From NCBI RefSeq assembly GCF_003570905.1, contig NZ_QXJM01000027.1, positions 124,001-188,000 of the forward strand: a stretch of DNA of 64,000 nt, given 5' to 3'. Below the pieces are notes generated by a model. It had not been told where the DNA came from. It made no database searches and worked only from the letters and a program-made list of their open reading frames with translations. This DNA comes from Cohnella faecalis. Lineage in GTDB: Bacteria > Bacillota > Bacilli > Paenibacillales > Paenibacillaceae. Shown in pieces: positions 56,681 to 64,000 of this stretch (position 1 is the first letter of the stretch; each line of letters starts with the position of its first letter). A program made the position numbers and the translations under genes.

Positions 56681-58525
56681 ATGAGTCTGAGAAAGAAAAT
56701 GCTGCTGCTGTTCATCATTGATATGGCGGTAATTTGGTTCAGCATATGGTCCTCTTACGCCCTTCGTTTCAGTGGGAATATACCAGAGTCATTCCTGTCT
56801 CAGATGAGTGTGTATGGTCTGGTCTCAAGTTTATTATGCGGTCTTAGCATGATCTATTTCGGAATGTATCGAAAGCTATGGCAGTATGCCAGTGTTGGAG
56901 ATTTGATATTGATATGCAAATCGGTTGTCGTCGGTTCATTAGCATCAATAGTAGTGACAACGATTTGTTACGGTCAGAAGCTTCCTCTGCCGGTCGTACT
57001 TCGCAATGTTGAGACAATGCTGCTTTTGATCGGTGGAAGCCGTTTTGCGTGGCGCATGTTAAGAACGAGAGTTATTAAGACGGACGGAACCCGAATTCGC
57101 ACGCTAATTTACGGTGCCGGTGAATGTGGAGCTATGATCGCGAAAGAGCTGCTTAATCCGAATTTACGCGATCGTGAATTAGTTGGTTTTATGGATGACG
57201 ATGATACGAAACATCGAATGCATATATTTGGAGTGGCCGTTCTTGGAAATCGTTCGAGATTGTCGGACATTGTAAGTGAGTATCGAATAAAAGAAATTAT
57301 TATTGCAATTCCTTCGGCTCCTAGATCAGAAATCACGGAAATTATTAGTAGGTGTGTGACAACTGGTGTCAAAGTCAAGCTAATTCCTGCTATGGATCAT
57401 GTAATCAAAGGAAATATAACTTTCAATACAGTCCGCGAAGTAGAGGTAGAAGATTTGCTTGGCCGGGAATCGGTCGCGACCGATCTTGAAGGAATTGCTA
57501 ACTATGTTCACAATAAAGTAGTTCTGGTCACTGGTGCAGGAGGTTCGATTGGATCGGAATTATGTCGTCAGATCATCGGTTTCGAGCCAGATAAGTTGCT
57601 TTTGTTAGGTCACGGCGAGAACAGCATTTACACAATCGGGATGGAACTTCGCAATATATTCCCCGAAAGCCAGACCATTTCTATTATCGCTGATATACAG
57701 GATCGTTCACGTATGGAAGAAGTGTTCAAGGAATTCCATCCGCATGTAGTGTTTCACGCTGCTGCGCACAAACACGTACCCTTAATGGAGAGCAATCCTA
57801 CCGAAGCCATTAAGAACAATGTGTTCGGTACAAAGAATGTTGCCGACCTTGCGGCGAAATATGGAGCGGAGAGGTTTGTGCTGATTTCATCAGACAAAGC
57901 AGTAAATCCTTCCAGTGTCATGGGGACAACAAAGAGAATAGCTGAAATGTATATTCAAAGCTTGTCAACTCATAGCAAAACCAAATTTGCAGCCGTACGA
58001 TTTGGAAATGTTCTTGGAAGTCGAGGAAGCGTTATTCCATTATTTAAGGAACAAATTGCTCGCGGCGGTCCCGTAACCGTCACGCATCCGGAAATGGTAC
58101 GCTTTTTTATGACGATCCCGGAAGCCGTTCAACTAGTTATTCAAGCAGGTGCATTCTCGGACGGTGGTGAAATCTTCGTTTTAGATATGGGCAAACCTGT
58201 CCGGATCGTTACACTTGCGGAAGACTTGATAAGACTTTCGGGGTTTGAGCCATACAAGGATATCCCAATCGAATTCAGCGGCGTACGTGACGGAGAAAAG
58301 CTATTCGAAGAGCTCCTTTTTGTGGAAGAGGAGGTTGCGGCTACTCAACATGATCGCATTTTCATTGGGATGTTGAATGAAATTAATAGATTTGAGTTAG
58401 AAAAAGAATTCAAACGACTTGAACAACTTATACATGAAGAGAAGAAGTCAATTAAAGTATTTCTTGACCAGATGGTTCCTTCCGCCCATCGCAAATCAAA
58501 TAGAGATTTAGTCAGAATCCCCTGA
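56681..58525 (+). CDS. Membrane nucleotide-sugar 4,6-dehydratase, CapD/EpsC type
   Basis: A 614-residue protein. Four transmembrane helices (about 8-115) and a CoA-binding-like domain (about 135-240) precede an NAD-dependent dehydratase domain with the Gly motif TGAGGSIGSELCRQ near residue 285. In place of the Ser-Tyr-Lys triad it has SSDKAVNPSSVMGTTKR, the Met-x3-Lys form typical of the FlaA1/CapD/PglF group. Such enzymes make 4-keto-6-deoxy sugars from UDP-GlcNAc; the exact sugar is inferred. CGGAGGC lies before the ATG. A downstream aminotransferase could use its product. Confidence 0.9.
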   Translation: MSLRKKMLLLFIIDMAVIWFSIWSSYALRFSGNIPESFLSQMSVYGLVSSLLCGLSMIYFGMYRKLWQYASVGDLILICKSVVVGSLASIVVTTICYGQKLPLPVVLRNVETMLLLIGGSRFAWRMLRTRVIKTDGTRIRTLIYGAGECGAMIAKELLNPNLRDRELVGFMDDDDTKHRMHIFGVAVLGNRSRLSDIVSEYRIKEIIIAIPSAPRSEITEIISRCVTTGVKVKLIPAMDHVIKGNITFNTVREVEVEDLLGRESVATDLEGIANYVHNKVVLVTGAGGSIGSELCRQIIGFEPDKLLLLGHGENSIYTIGMELRNIFPESQTISIIADIQDRSRMEEVFKEFHPHVVFHAAAHKHVPLMESNPTEAIKNNVFGTKNVADLAAKYGAERFVLISSDKAVNPSSVMGTTKRIAEMYIQSLSTHSKTKFAAVRFGNVLGSRGSVIPLFKEQIARGGPVTVTHPEMVRFFMTIPEAVQLVIQAGAFSDGGEIFVLDMGKPVRIVTLAEDLIRLSGFEPYKDIPIEFSGVRDGEKLFEELLFVEEEVAATQHDRIFIGMLNEINRFELEKEFKRLEQLIHEEKKSIKVFLDQMVPSAHRKSNRDLVRIP

Positions 58526-58538
58526 GAGATCGGGGGAT
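58517..58538 (+). terminator. Hairpin at the end of the dehydratase gene
   Basis: A 6-bp GC stem (ATCCCC / GGGGAT) surrounds the dehydratase stop codon, followed by AT-rich sequence but no clear T run. The AT-rich DNA starts just here. The 118 bases up to the next gene show nothing else. Confidence 0.4.
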
Positions 58539-58643
58539 GAATTATTAAATTACACAAATTATCTTGGGTTAATTATAAAAATAGCAATTTTCAATAAATC
58601 ATAGCGAGTTTCTAGAAAATACTTAATTTTTAAGGAGCTAAAC

Positions 58644-60008
58644 ATGAAAGTATTAATCGTTGGAAGCGGCTACGTGGGATTGACTACAGGAAGCGCACTA
58701 GCTTACCTCGGTTATGAGGTAACTTTATTGGATATTAATAAGGAGAGAATCCTGCAATTAAGAGATGGAGAAGTGCCTATTCATGAGCGTGGGCTCTCAG
58801 AAGTAATCAAAGAATCAAAACATAATATGAAGTTTATCTCCGAATGGGAAAGCTTTGACTCTAATGTTGATGTCGTAATCATTGCCGTGGGCACGCCTAA
58901 TAAAGGAAATGGCGATGTAGATCTTTCTTATGTCGAAATAGTTGCAAAAAGCATTGGAGAAAAGCTGACTGTTGAATCGGAACCGATTATTATCAATAAG
59001 TCTACAGTGCCGATAGGCTCTGCTCGACGAGTAAAAACGATCATTGAAGAAGAACTAAAGAAACGCAATATTTTTAAAAGTATTGACGTTGCTTCGAATC
59101 CAGAATTTCTTCGTGAAGGTGAGGCTCTTTTTGATACATTCTATCCCGATCGGATTGTCATAGGAGTAGAAACGGAAAAAGCTAAAAATCGATTGTTAAA
59201 ATTATATCAACCACTGTTAGAACAAACATTTACTCCTCCATTATCAATAAAACGTCCGGAAGGGATTTCTTTGCCTAGCGTAATAACTACAAGCCCTACA
59301 AGTGCAGAATTAATAAAATACGCGGCCAATTCATTCTTAGCAATGAAAATATCTTTTATTAATGAGTTTGCTGGTCTTGCTGAATTGGTGGGGGCAGATA
59401 TTAAAGAAGTTGCTAAAGGTATTGGATTAGATAAACGAATTGGCGATAGGTTTCTTCAGGCGGGGATAGGTTGGGGAGGGAGCTGCTTTGGTAAAGACAC
59501 TGCAGCAATTTTATTTACTGCAAACCAATACAACTATGATATGCAACTCATACAGGCAACGATTAATACAAATTATAAGCAGCGTGAAGCAATAATAAGA
59601 ATACTTCAATCTGAGCTTAAAGTTCTTAGAGGCTCGACGATAGGGCTACTGGGATTAGCATTTAAACCAAATACAGATGATTTACGTGATGCACCCTCAA
59701 TAGATATTATTCGAAGCCTTATTGAGTTAGGAGCGAATGTAAAAGTTTTCGATCCAATCGCTATGGATAATTGTAGCATTCAAAACCCAGAATTAAATGT
59801 TTCTTATTGTAATTCTGCTGATGAATTATTCGATGGATGTAATGGCGTCGTATTAGTTACAGAATGGGAAGAGTTTTTACATCTACCCTATTCAAAACTC
59901 GCAAACAATATGAAGAACAAAGTAATTGTAGATGGACGAAACGTATTGGACAAAGAAAACTTGAAAAAGTCCGGAATTATTTATAGAGGAATAGGCAGAG
60001 GTGAGTAG
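58644..60008 (+). CDS. ugd: UDP-glucose 6-dehydrogenase
   Basis: A 454-residue enzyme that oxidises UDP-glucose twice to UDP-glucuronate. The NAD motif GSGYVGLTTGSALAYLG opens the protein, STVPIGSARRV and NPEFLREGEAL are conserved, and the catalytic Cys is C281 in GWGGSCFGKD. AAGGAG precedes the ATG. UDP-glucuronate is the substrate of the likely epimerase next to it, whose reading frame it touches. Codon use is AT-rich compared with the dcw genes. Confidence 0.94.
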   Translation: MKVLIVGSGYVGLTTGSALAYLGYEVTLLDINKERILQLRDGEVPIHERGLSEVIKESKHNMKFISEWESFDSNVDVVIIAVGTPNKGNGDVDLSYVEIVAKSIGEKLTVESEPIIINKSTVPIGSARRVKTIIEEELKKRNIFKSIDVASNPEFLREGEALFDTFYPDRIVIGVETEKAKNRLLKLYQPLLEQTFTPPLSIKRPEGISLPSVITTSPTSAELIKYAANSFLAMKISFINEFAGLAELVGADIKEVAKGIGLDKRIGDRFLQAGIGWGGSCFGKDTAAILFTANQYNYDMQLIQATINTNYKQREAIIRILQSELKVLRGSTIGLLGLAFKPNTDDLRDAPSIDIIRSLIELGANVKVFDPIAMDNCSIQNPELNVSYCNSADELFDGCNGVVLVTEWEEFLHLPYSKLANNMKNKVIVDGRNVLDKENLKKSGIIYRGIGRGE

Positions 60009-60009
60009 A

Positions 60010-60978
60010 TTGAAGATATTAGTTACAGGTGGTGCTGGCTTCATAGGGAGTCACCTCGTTGATTCAATGTTGGCTGATGGTCATAGGGTGATAGTTGTAG
60101 ATAATTTTGACCCATTTTATGATCGCAGTATTAAAGAAAGAAACATTAAACAACACTTGGAATTTGCAAACTACGATTTAGTCGAAGCTGATATTCGTAA
60201 TAGAGAAACCATGTTTGAGATTTTTAATAAGTATAAGCCTGAAGTTGTTGTTCATCTTGCTGCAAAAGCAGGAGTTCGTCCTTCTCTTGAAGATCCGCTC
60301 AGTTATGTTGAAGTGAATATTAATGGCACAGTTCATTTGTTAGACGCTTCTGTACAATATGGTGTGAAAAAGTTTATCTTTGCTTCTTCAAGTTCTGTCT
60401 ACGGATTAAATGAAAAGGTTCCTTTTTCAGAAGAGGATCCAATATTGAGACAGGCTTCCCCATACGGAGCGACTAAAGCCTCGTGTGAAGCTTTATGTAG
60501 AAGTTACAGCAATTGTTATGGTCTACCAATTGCTGCGCTAAGATTTTTTACGGTATTCGGACCTCGTCAACGGCCTGATCTTGCCATTCACAAATTTGCC
60601 AAAAAAATATTGAACAAGGAAGTAATTCAACTATTCGGTGATGGAACCACAAGTAGAGATTACACATATGTTGATGATATTGTGCAGGGGATAAAATCAA
60701 CCATTAATTATTGTACAACCGGGTTTGAGGTATTTAATTTAGGCAATGATCGCCCAACGCAACTAATAGAACTTGTTAATTGCTTAGAGAACGTATTGGA
60801 AAAAAAGGCCGATATTCAGTGGCTGCCTGAACAAATTGGAGACGTTCCACGAACTTGGGCAAATATTAGTAAGTCTAAAGAGTTATTGAATTATCAACCA
60901 CAAGTTGATATGCTTACCGGCCTTGAATTGTTTGCTAGTTGGCTTAATCCTGATTTAGCTTTATTGAAGAATAATTAG
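60010..60978 (+). CDS. NAD-dependent nucleotide-sugar epimerase, probably UDP-glucuronate 4-epimerase
   Basis: A 322-residue extended short-chain dehydrogenase. TGGAGFIGSHL binds NAD, and the catalytic set is SSSSVYG and Tyr-x3-Lys in SPYGATKASCE. The motif DNFDPFYDRSIKERNI and the HLAAKAGVRPSLEDP segment are typical of UDP-glucuronate 4-epimerases, and the preceding gene makes UDP-glucuronate. UDP-glucose 4-epimerase remains possible. The TTG at 60010 follows AGAGGTGAG; a GTG at 60001 is the alternative and overlaps ugd by eight bases. Confidence 0.85.
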   Translation: MKILVTGGAGFIGSHLVDSMLADGHRVIVVDNFDPFYDRSIKERNIKQHLEFANYDLVEADIRNRETMFEIFNKYKPEVVVHLAAKAGVRPSLEDPLSYVEVNINGTVHLLDASVQYGVKKFIFASSSSVYGLNEKVPFSEEDPILRQASPYGATKASCEALCRSYSNCYGLPIAALRFFTVFGPRQRPDLAIHKFAKKILNKEVIQLFGDGTTSRDYTYVDDIVQGIKSTINYCTTGFEVFNLGNDRPTQLIELVNCLENVLEKKADIQWLPEQIGDVPRTWANISKSKELLNYQPQVDMLTGLELFASWLNPDLALLKNN

Positions 60979-61010
60979 CTGAAGGCAACCGAGTGTTGAG
61001 GTGATATAAG

Positions 61011-62189
61011 TTGGATAAAAGAATCTTTCTTTCAAGTCCACATATGAGCGAACAAGGGTACGAAAAAGAATTCGTCAATGAAGCTTTTGATACAAACTGG
61101 ATTGCGCCCTTGGGGTTAAACGTTGATGGATTCGAAAAGGAGTTAGCAGAGTATGTAGGGATTGACCATGCGGCAGCATTAACATCAGGAACTGCCGCAA
61201 TACATTTAGCATTAAAAGCAGTCGGGGTACGAGAAGGAGATATAGTGTTTTGTTCGTCTCTGACATTCGCAGGCAGCGTGAATCCAGTTTTATATGAGAA
61301 AGCAATTCCCGTATTCATAGATAGTGATTATGAGACATGGAATATGTCACCAGTTGCATTAGCGAAGGCATATGAGAAGTACCCTAGTCCTAAAGCGGTT
61401 ATTGTTGTGAATCTGTATGGGCAGGCAGCCGATTATGACGCAATTAGAGAAGTCACCGATAAGTATGGTACCCCCATTATAGAAGATGCTGCTGAAAGTC
61501 TTGGCGCGACATATAAAGGTATACAAACGGGGATGCTTGGTGATATTGGTATTTTTTCTTTTAATGGAAACAAGATAATAACGACATCAGGCGGAGGTAT
61601 GCTTGTTTGTAAAAATGAGGATGTGACCCAGAAAGCAAAATTTTGGGCTACCCAGGCTCGTGACAACGCTCCATGGTATCAACATAGCGAGCTAGGTTAT
61701 AACTATCGCATATCAAACATTGCAGCAGGGATTGGGAGAGGTCAACTCAAGGTTCTAAATGAGCGCATTGAATACAAGACTCTGATTTATGAGTTTTATA
61801 AAAAGTCTTTTAGTGATATAGCTGAAATACAAATGATGCCAGTGTGTGAGTATGGGAGTCCTAACTACTGGCTATCAAGCTTGGTTTTGGATAATTCATG
61901 TTTCATTAAGCCTAATGACATAATCAGAGCTTTGGCTACCAAGAATATAGAGAGCCGACCAATATGGAAACCCATGCATATGCAGCCGTTGTTCTCATCT
62001 TCGGCATTTTTCAGCAGCAGAAATGAAGAATCAAGTGTATCTGAAGATTTGTTCAATAGAGGAATTTGTTTGCCTAGTGATACGAAGATGACGCTTGAGG
62101 ATATGCAAGTTGTTGTTGGAATAATTCGTAAGTTGTTTGGGAAAACAGAATTGCATAGGGAGAGTTTAGATGTACAGAAAGTACTTTAA
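61011..62189 (+). CDS. DegT/DnrJ/EryC1/StrS aminotransferase, EpsN/PglE-like
   Basis: A 392-residue fold type I PLP enzyme that transfers an amino group to a keto-sugar nucleotide. The PLP Lys is K188 in FSFNGNKIITTSGGG, and TSGTAAIHLAL and EDAAESLGATYKG are family motifs. The sequence is close to enzymes that aminate UDP-4-keto-6-deoxy-GlcNAc (PglE, EpsN), which fits the CapD/EpsC-type dehydratase at 56681. The TTG start follows GAGGTGAT. It overlaps the next gene by 20 bases. An acetyltransferase to complete a bacillosamine-type route is not seen in the window. Confidence 0.88.
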   Translation: MDKRIFLSSPHMSEQGYEKEFVNEAFDTNWIAPLGLNVDGFEKELAEYVGIDHAAALTSGTAAIHLALKAVGVREGDIVFCSSLTFAGSVNPVLYEKAIPVFIDSDYETWNMSPVALAKAYEKYPSPKAVIVVNLYGQAADYDAIREVTDKYGTPIIEDAAESLGATYKGIQTGMLGDIGIFSFNGNKIITTSGGGMLVCKNEDVTQKAKFWATQARDNAPWYQHSELGYNYRISNIAAGIGRGQLKVLNERIEYKTLIYEFYKKSFSDIAEIQMMPVCEYGSPNYWLSSLVLDNSCFIKPNDIIRALATKNIESRPIWKPMHMQPLFSSSAFFSSRNEESSVSEDLFNRGICLPSDTKMTLEDMQVVVGIIRKLFGKTELHRESLDVQKVL

Positions 62190-62790
62190 GAGGGTAATAG
62201 ATTTTGTTCTGTCTTTAATTGCAATAATAGTATTATCACCAGCAATGGTTACTATCGCTATTCTAGTTCGTACAAAAATAGGTTCTCCCATTTTGTTTCA
62301 CCAAAAACGAGTTGGCAAAGATGAAAAGATATTTACAATGTATAAGTTCCGTTCAATGACAAATGAAAAAAACGAAAATGGTGAACTATTACCTGATAAT
62401 ATACGATTAACTAGGCTAGGAAGAATTCTTCGTTCAACAAGTCTTGACGAACTTCCGGAGCTTATTAATATTTTGAAAGGCGATATGAGTATTGTAGGGC
62501 CTCGACCATTGCTGGAAAGCTATTTACCTTATTATACAGAGGAAGAGCGCCTTAGACATAGTGTGCGGGGAGGATTAACTCCACCAGAAGTGCTTTATAA
62601 TGATTTCACTCCTACTTGGGATAAGCAACTAGAGTACGAAGTTCATTACGCCAAAAATGTTTCTTTCTTACTCGATTTACAAGTTGTTTGTGCAACTATT
62701 AAGGGGGTATTAGCGAGGAATAATAATGATTACGGAAGTTATATCCGTGAAGAAATTTGGGATATAAGAGAGAAAAGAAAGGATGTGTAG
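62170..62790 (+). CDS. Priming sugar-phosphate transferase, EpsL-like
   Basis: A 206-residue bacterial sugar transferase: one N-terminal membrane segment (about 9-32) and a catalytic domain with KRVGKDEKIFTMYKFRSM, LDELPELINILKGDMSIVGPRP and PPEVLYNDFTPTWD. Such enzymes start a repeat unit by moving a sugar phosphate to undecaprenyl phosphate. Length and lack of the extra helices of WbaP resemble PglC and EpsL, which use UDP-diacetylbacillosamine-like donors, consistent with the dehydratase and aminotransferase upstream. GGGAGAG precedes the ATG. Confidence 0.9.
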   Translation: MYRKYFKRVIDFVLSLIAIIVLSPAMVTIAILVRTKIGSPILFHQKRVGKDEKIFTMYKFRSMTNEKNENGELLPDNIRLTRLGRILRSTSLDELPELINILKGDMSIVGPRPLLESYLPYYTEEERLRHSVRGGLTPPEVLYNDFTPTWDKQLEYEVHYAKNVSFLLDLQVVCATIKGVLARNNNDYGSYIREEIWDIREKRKDV

Positions 62791-62794
62791 GCAA

Positions 62795-63474
62795 ATGAAA
62801 AAAATTTTAATAATCGCTGCGCACCATGATGATGAAGTATATGGTATGGGGGCACGATTGCCAAGCTAGCGAGTGAAAATTATGAGATTCATACTTTGAT
62901 TGTGACTGATGGCTGCACTTCGCAATATCGTGATGATCCAAGATTAGATGAAATTATCGTACAAAAACAAAAAGAAGCTATTACTGCAAACACGTTGTTA
63001 GGAGTCAAGCAAGTTCACTTTGGTAATTTGCCGGACATGAAGCTGGATACGCTTCCACACATTACCGTTAACGAAGTGATAGAAAAAGTGGTTCGTGAAA
63101 TAAAACCGGACATCGTTTATACCCATTTTTACGGTGATGTTAATTTGGATCATCAAATGGTGTACCGTTCTACACTAGTAGCTGTACGTCCATTGCCGAA
63201 CCAATGTGTAAAAGAATTATATTGTTATAGAGTAGCATCGTCTACGGAATGGTCGCCAATGCTATCACAGAATACATTTTTGCCTAACGTATTTTGCGAT
63301 ATTTCTCATTTCATTGACAGGAAAATAGATGCCATTAAAGCTTATCAAACTGAGCTTAGAGTATACCCGCACCCGCGTTCAAAAGAATATGTACAGGCTC
63401 AGGATTTAAGCGTGGGGTTGAAATATGGAATAGGTCCCGCTGAGGAGTTTATGCTGGTTAGAAAATTGTGTTAG
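62795..63474 (+). CDS. PIG-L family zinc-dependent deacetylase (frameshifted)
   Basis: A LmbE/PIG-L fold protein of about 226 residues that may remove an acetyl group from an amino sugar. The metal motif AAHHDDEVYG opens the protein and a HxxH-like HFYGDVNLDH lies mid-sequence. The first frame begins at the ATG 62795 and stops after about 24 codons. Restoring one G in the run of five at 62848-62852 gives GMGGTIAKLASENYEIHTL and joins the long frame that ends at 63474. Substrate is unknown; context suggests a nucleotide sugar or lipid-linked sugar of this locus. Confidence 0.82.
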
Positions 63475-63485
63475 GGGTTTAGCAT

Positions 63486-64000
63486 ATGGAGATTGGTGGA
63501 TTTAGGGAACTTGATTTAAGACAAGGATATGAATTTTACTCCGGAAATAATGTGGCAAGGTTAAACTCGGGACGTTATGGTATTTTTCACGCGTTACAGC
63601 TGTTAGGATGCTCAAAAATTTTGATGCCCTATTATCAATGTGACACAGTCAGGGATTATTTATTGTCCCAGAATATAGAGATCGAATACTACCATATAGA
63701 TTCTAATTTTTATCCAATTTTGAATTCTGTTATTGAAAAGGATAGAGCTTTATTAATTGTTAATTATTTCGGCATTATATCAGCGAATTATCTTTCTGAA
63801 GTAATAGAAAAGAATCCAAATGTAATAGTTGACAATACTCAAGCTTTTTTTAGTGCCCCTATTCCTGCATCTTATACTGTATATTCTCCAAGAAAATTTT
63901 TTGGCGTTCCTGACGGATGTTATGTTTACGGTGAAAATGCAACGCATCTACTAGAGAAGTATGAAGAGGATCTTTCCAGCCCAACAAGCTCTTTCTTATT
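63486..64000 (+). CDS. PLP-aminotransferase-like protein, partial at window edge
   Basis: An open frame of 171 codons without a stop runs off the window. The ATG at 63486 follows AGGGG and lies 11 bases after the deacetylase stop. The product has a DegT-like layout: RLNSGRYGIFHALQLL near the N-terminus, a likely PLP-contacting Asp116 in VIVDNTQAF and a candidate PLP Lys137 in SPRKFFGVPDGC. Spacing between motifs is shorter than in the full aminotransferase at 61011. Whether it is catalytic is unknown. Composition is AT-rich like its neighbours. Confidence 0.65.
   Translation, partial: MEIGGFRELDLRQGYEFYSGNNVARLNSGRYGIFHALQLLGCSKILMPYYQCDTVRDYLLSQNIEIEYYHIDSNFYPILNSVIEKDRALLIVNYFGIISANYLSEVIEKNPNVIVDNTQAFFSAPIPASYTVYSPRKFFGVPDGCYVYGENATHLLEKYEEDLSSPTSSFL

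Overview
The window looks like chromosomal DNA from a Gram-positive, endospore-forming member of the Bacillota, most likely the Paenibacillaceae (Paenibacillus or Cohnella-like). The reasons are an intact mraZ-to-ftsZ division and cell wall (dcw) cluster containing spoVD and spoVE, followed by spoIIGA-sigE-sigG, a ylm/sepF/divIVA block, a T-box-controlled ileS, a PyrR-attenuated pyr operon, SLH-type S-layer anchoring, frequent TTG/GTG starts and fairly GC-rich codon use. Genus is inferred, not proven.

Layout. 0.1-2.2 kb: a putative Fur site, an IsdG-like haem-degrading monooxygenase and a DUF4349 lipoprotein. 2.2-22.3 kb: the dcw cluster (mraZ, rsmH, ftsL, pbpB, spoVD, murE, murF, mraY, murD, spoVE, murG, murB, murA, divIB, ftsA, ftsZ), preceded by a 10-bp-period MraZ-box array. 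22.4-27.4 kb: an accessory insert (AT-rich small lipoprotein, HD-GYP c-di-GMP phosphodiesterase, secreted transglutaminase-like protein with seven BIG2 repeats). 27.6-30.2 kb: spoIIGA-sigE-sigG. 30.3-34.4 kb: ylmC, pgeF, ylmE, sepF, ylmG, ylmH, divIVA. 34.6-35.6 kb: a reverse-strand IS1595-like transposase-derived gene lacking one expected catalytic Asp. 35.8-43.8 kb: T-box ileS (type 2 enzyme), DUF5665 protein, YteA-like zinc-finger protein, lspA, an RluD-type pseudouridine synthase and an LL-diaminopimelate aminotransferase. 43.8-51.9 kb: pyrimidine operon pyrR-pyrC-carA-carB-pyrF-pyrE with no pyrB in its usual place. 52.0-64.0 kb: a surface polysaccharide locus (PHP-type tyrosine phosphatase, SLH protein, Wzz-like adaptor, tyrosine kinase, 4,6-dehydratase, UDP-glucose dehydrogenase, nucleotide-sugar epimerase, aminotransferase, priming sugar transferase, PIG-L deacetylase and a truncated PLP-type protein at the window edge). 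From about 58.5 kb the DNA becomes clearly AT-rich.

How it fits together. The first half makes and polymerises the peptidoglycan precursor, builds the division ring, and then makes the mother-cell and forespore sigma factors. The ylm block adds Z-ring and pole factors (SepF, DivIVA). The pyr operon supplies UMP, from which the UDP-sugars of the downstream polysaccharide locus derive, and that polysaccharide may be controlled by the phosphatase/kinase pair and interact with the SLH protein.

Caution on sequence quality. Eight genes or gene segments carry single-base frameshifts, seven of them equivalent to one missing G or C, including essential murD and murA. I read these as consensus errors in the assembly rather than biology and annotate the genes through the shifts.
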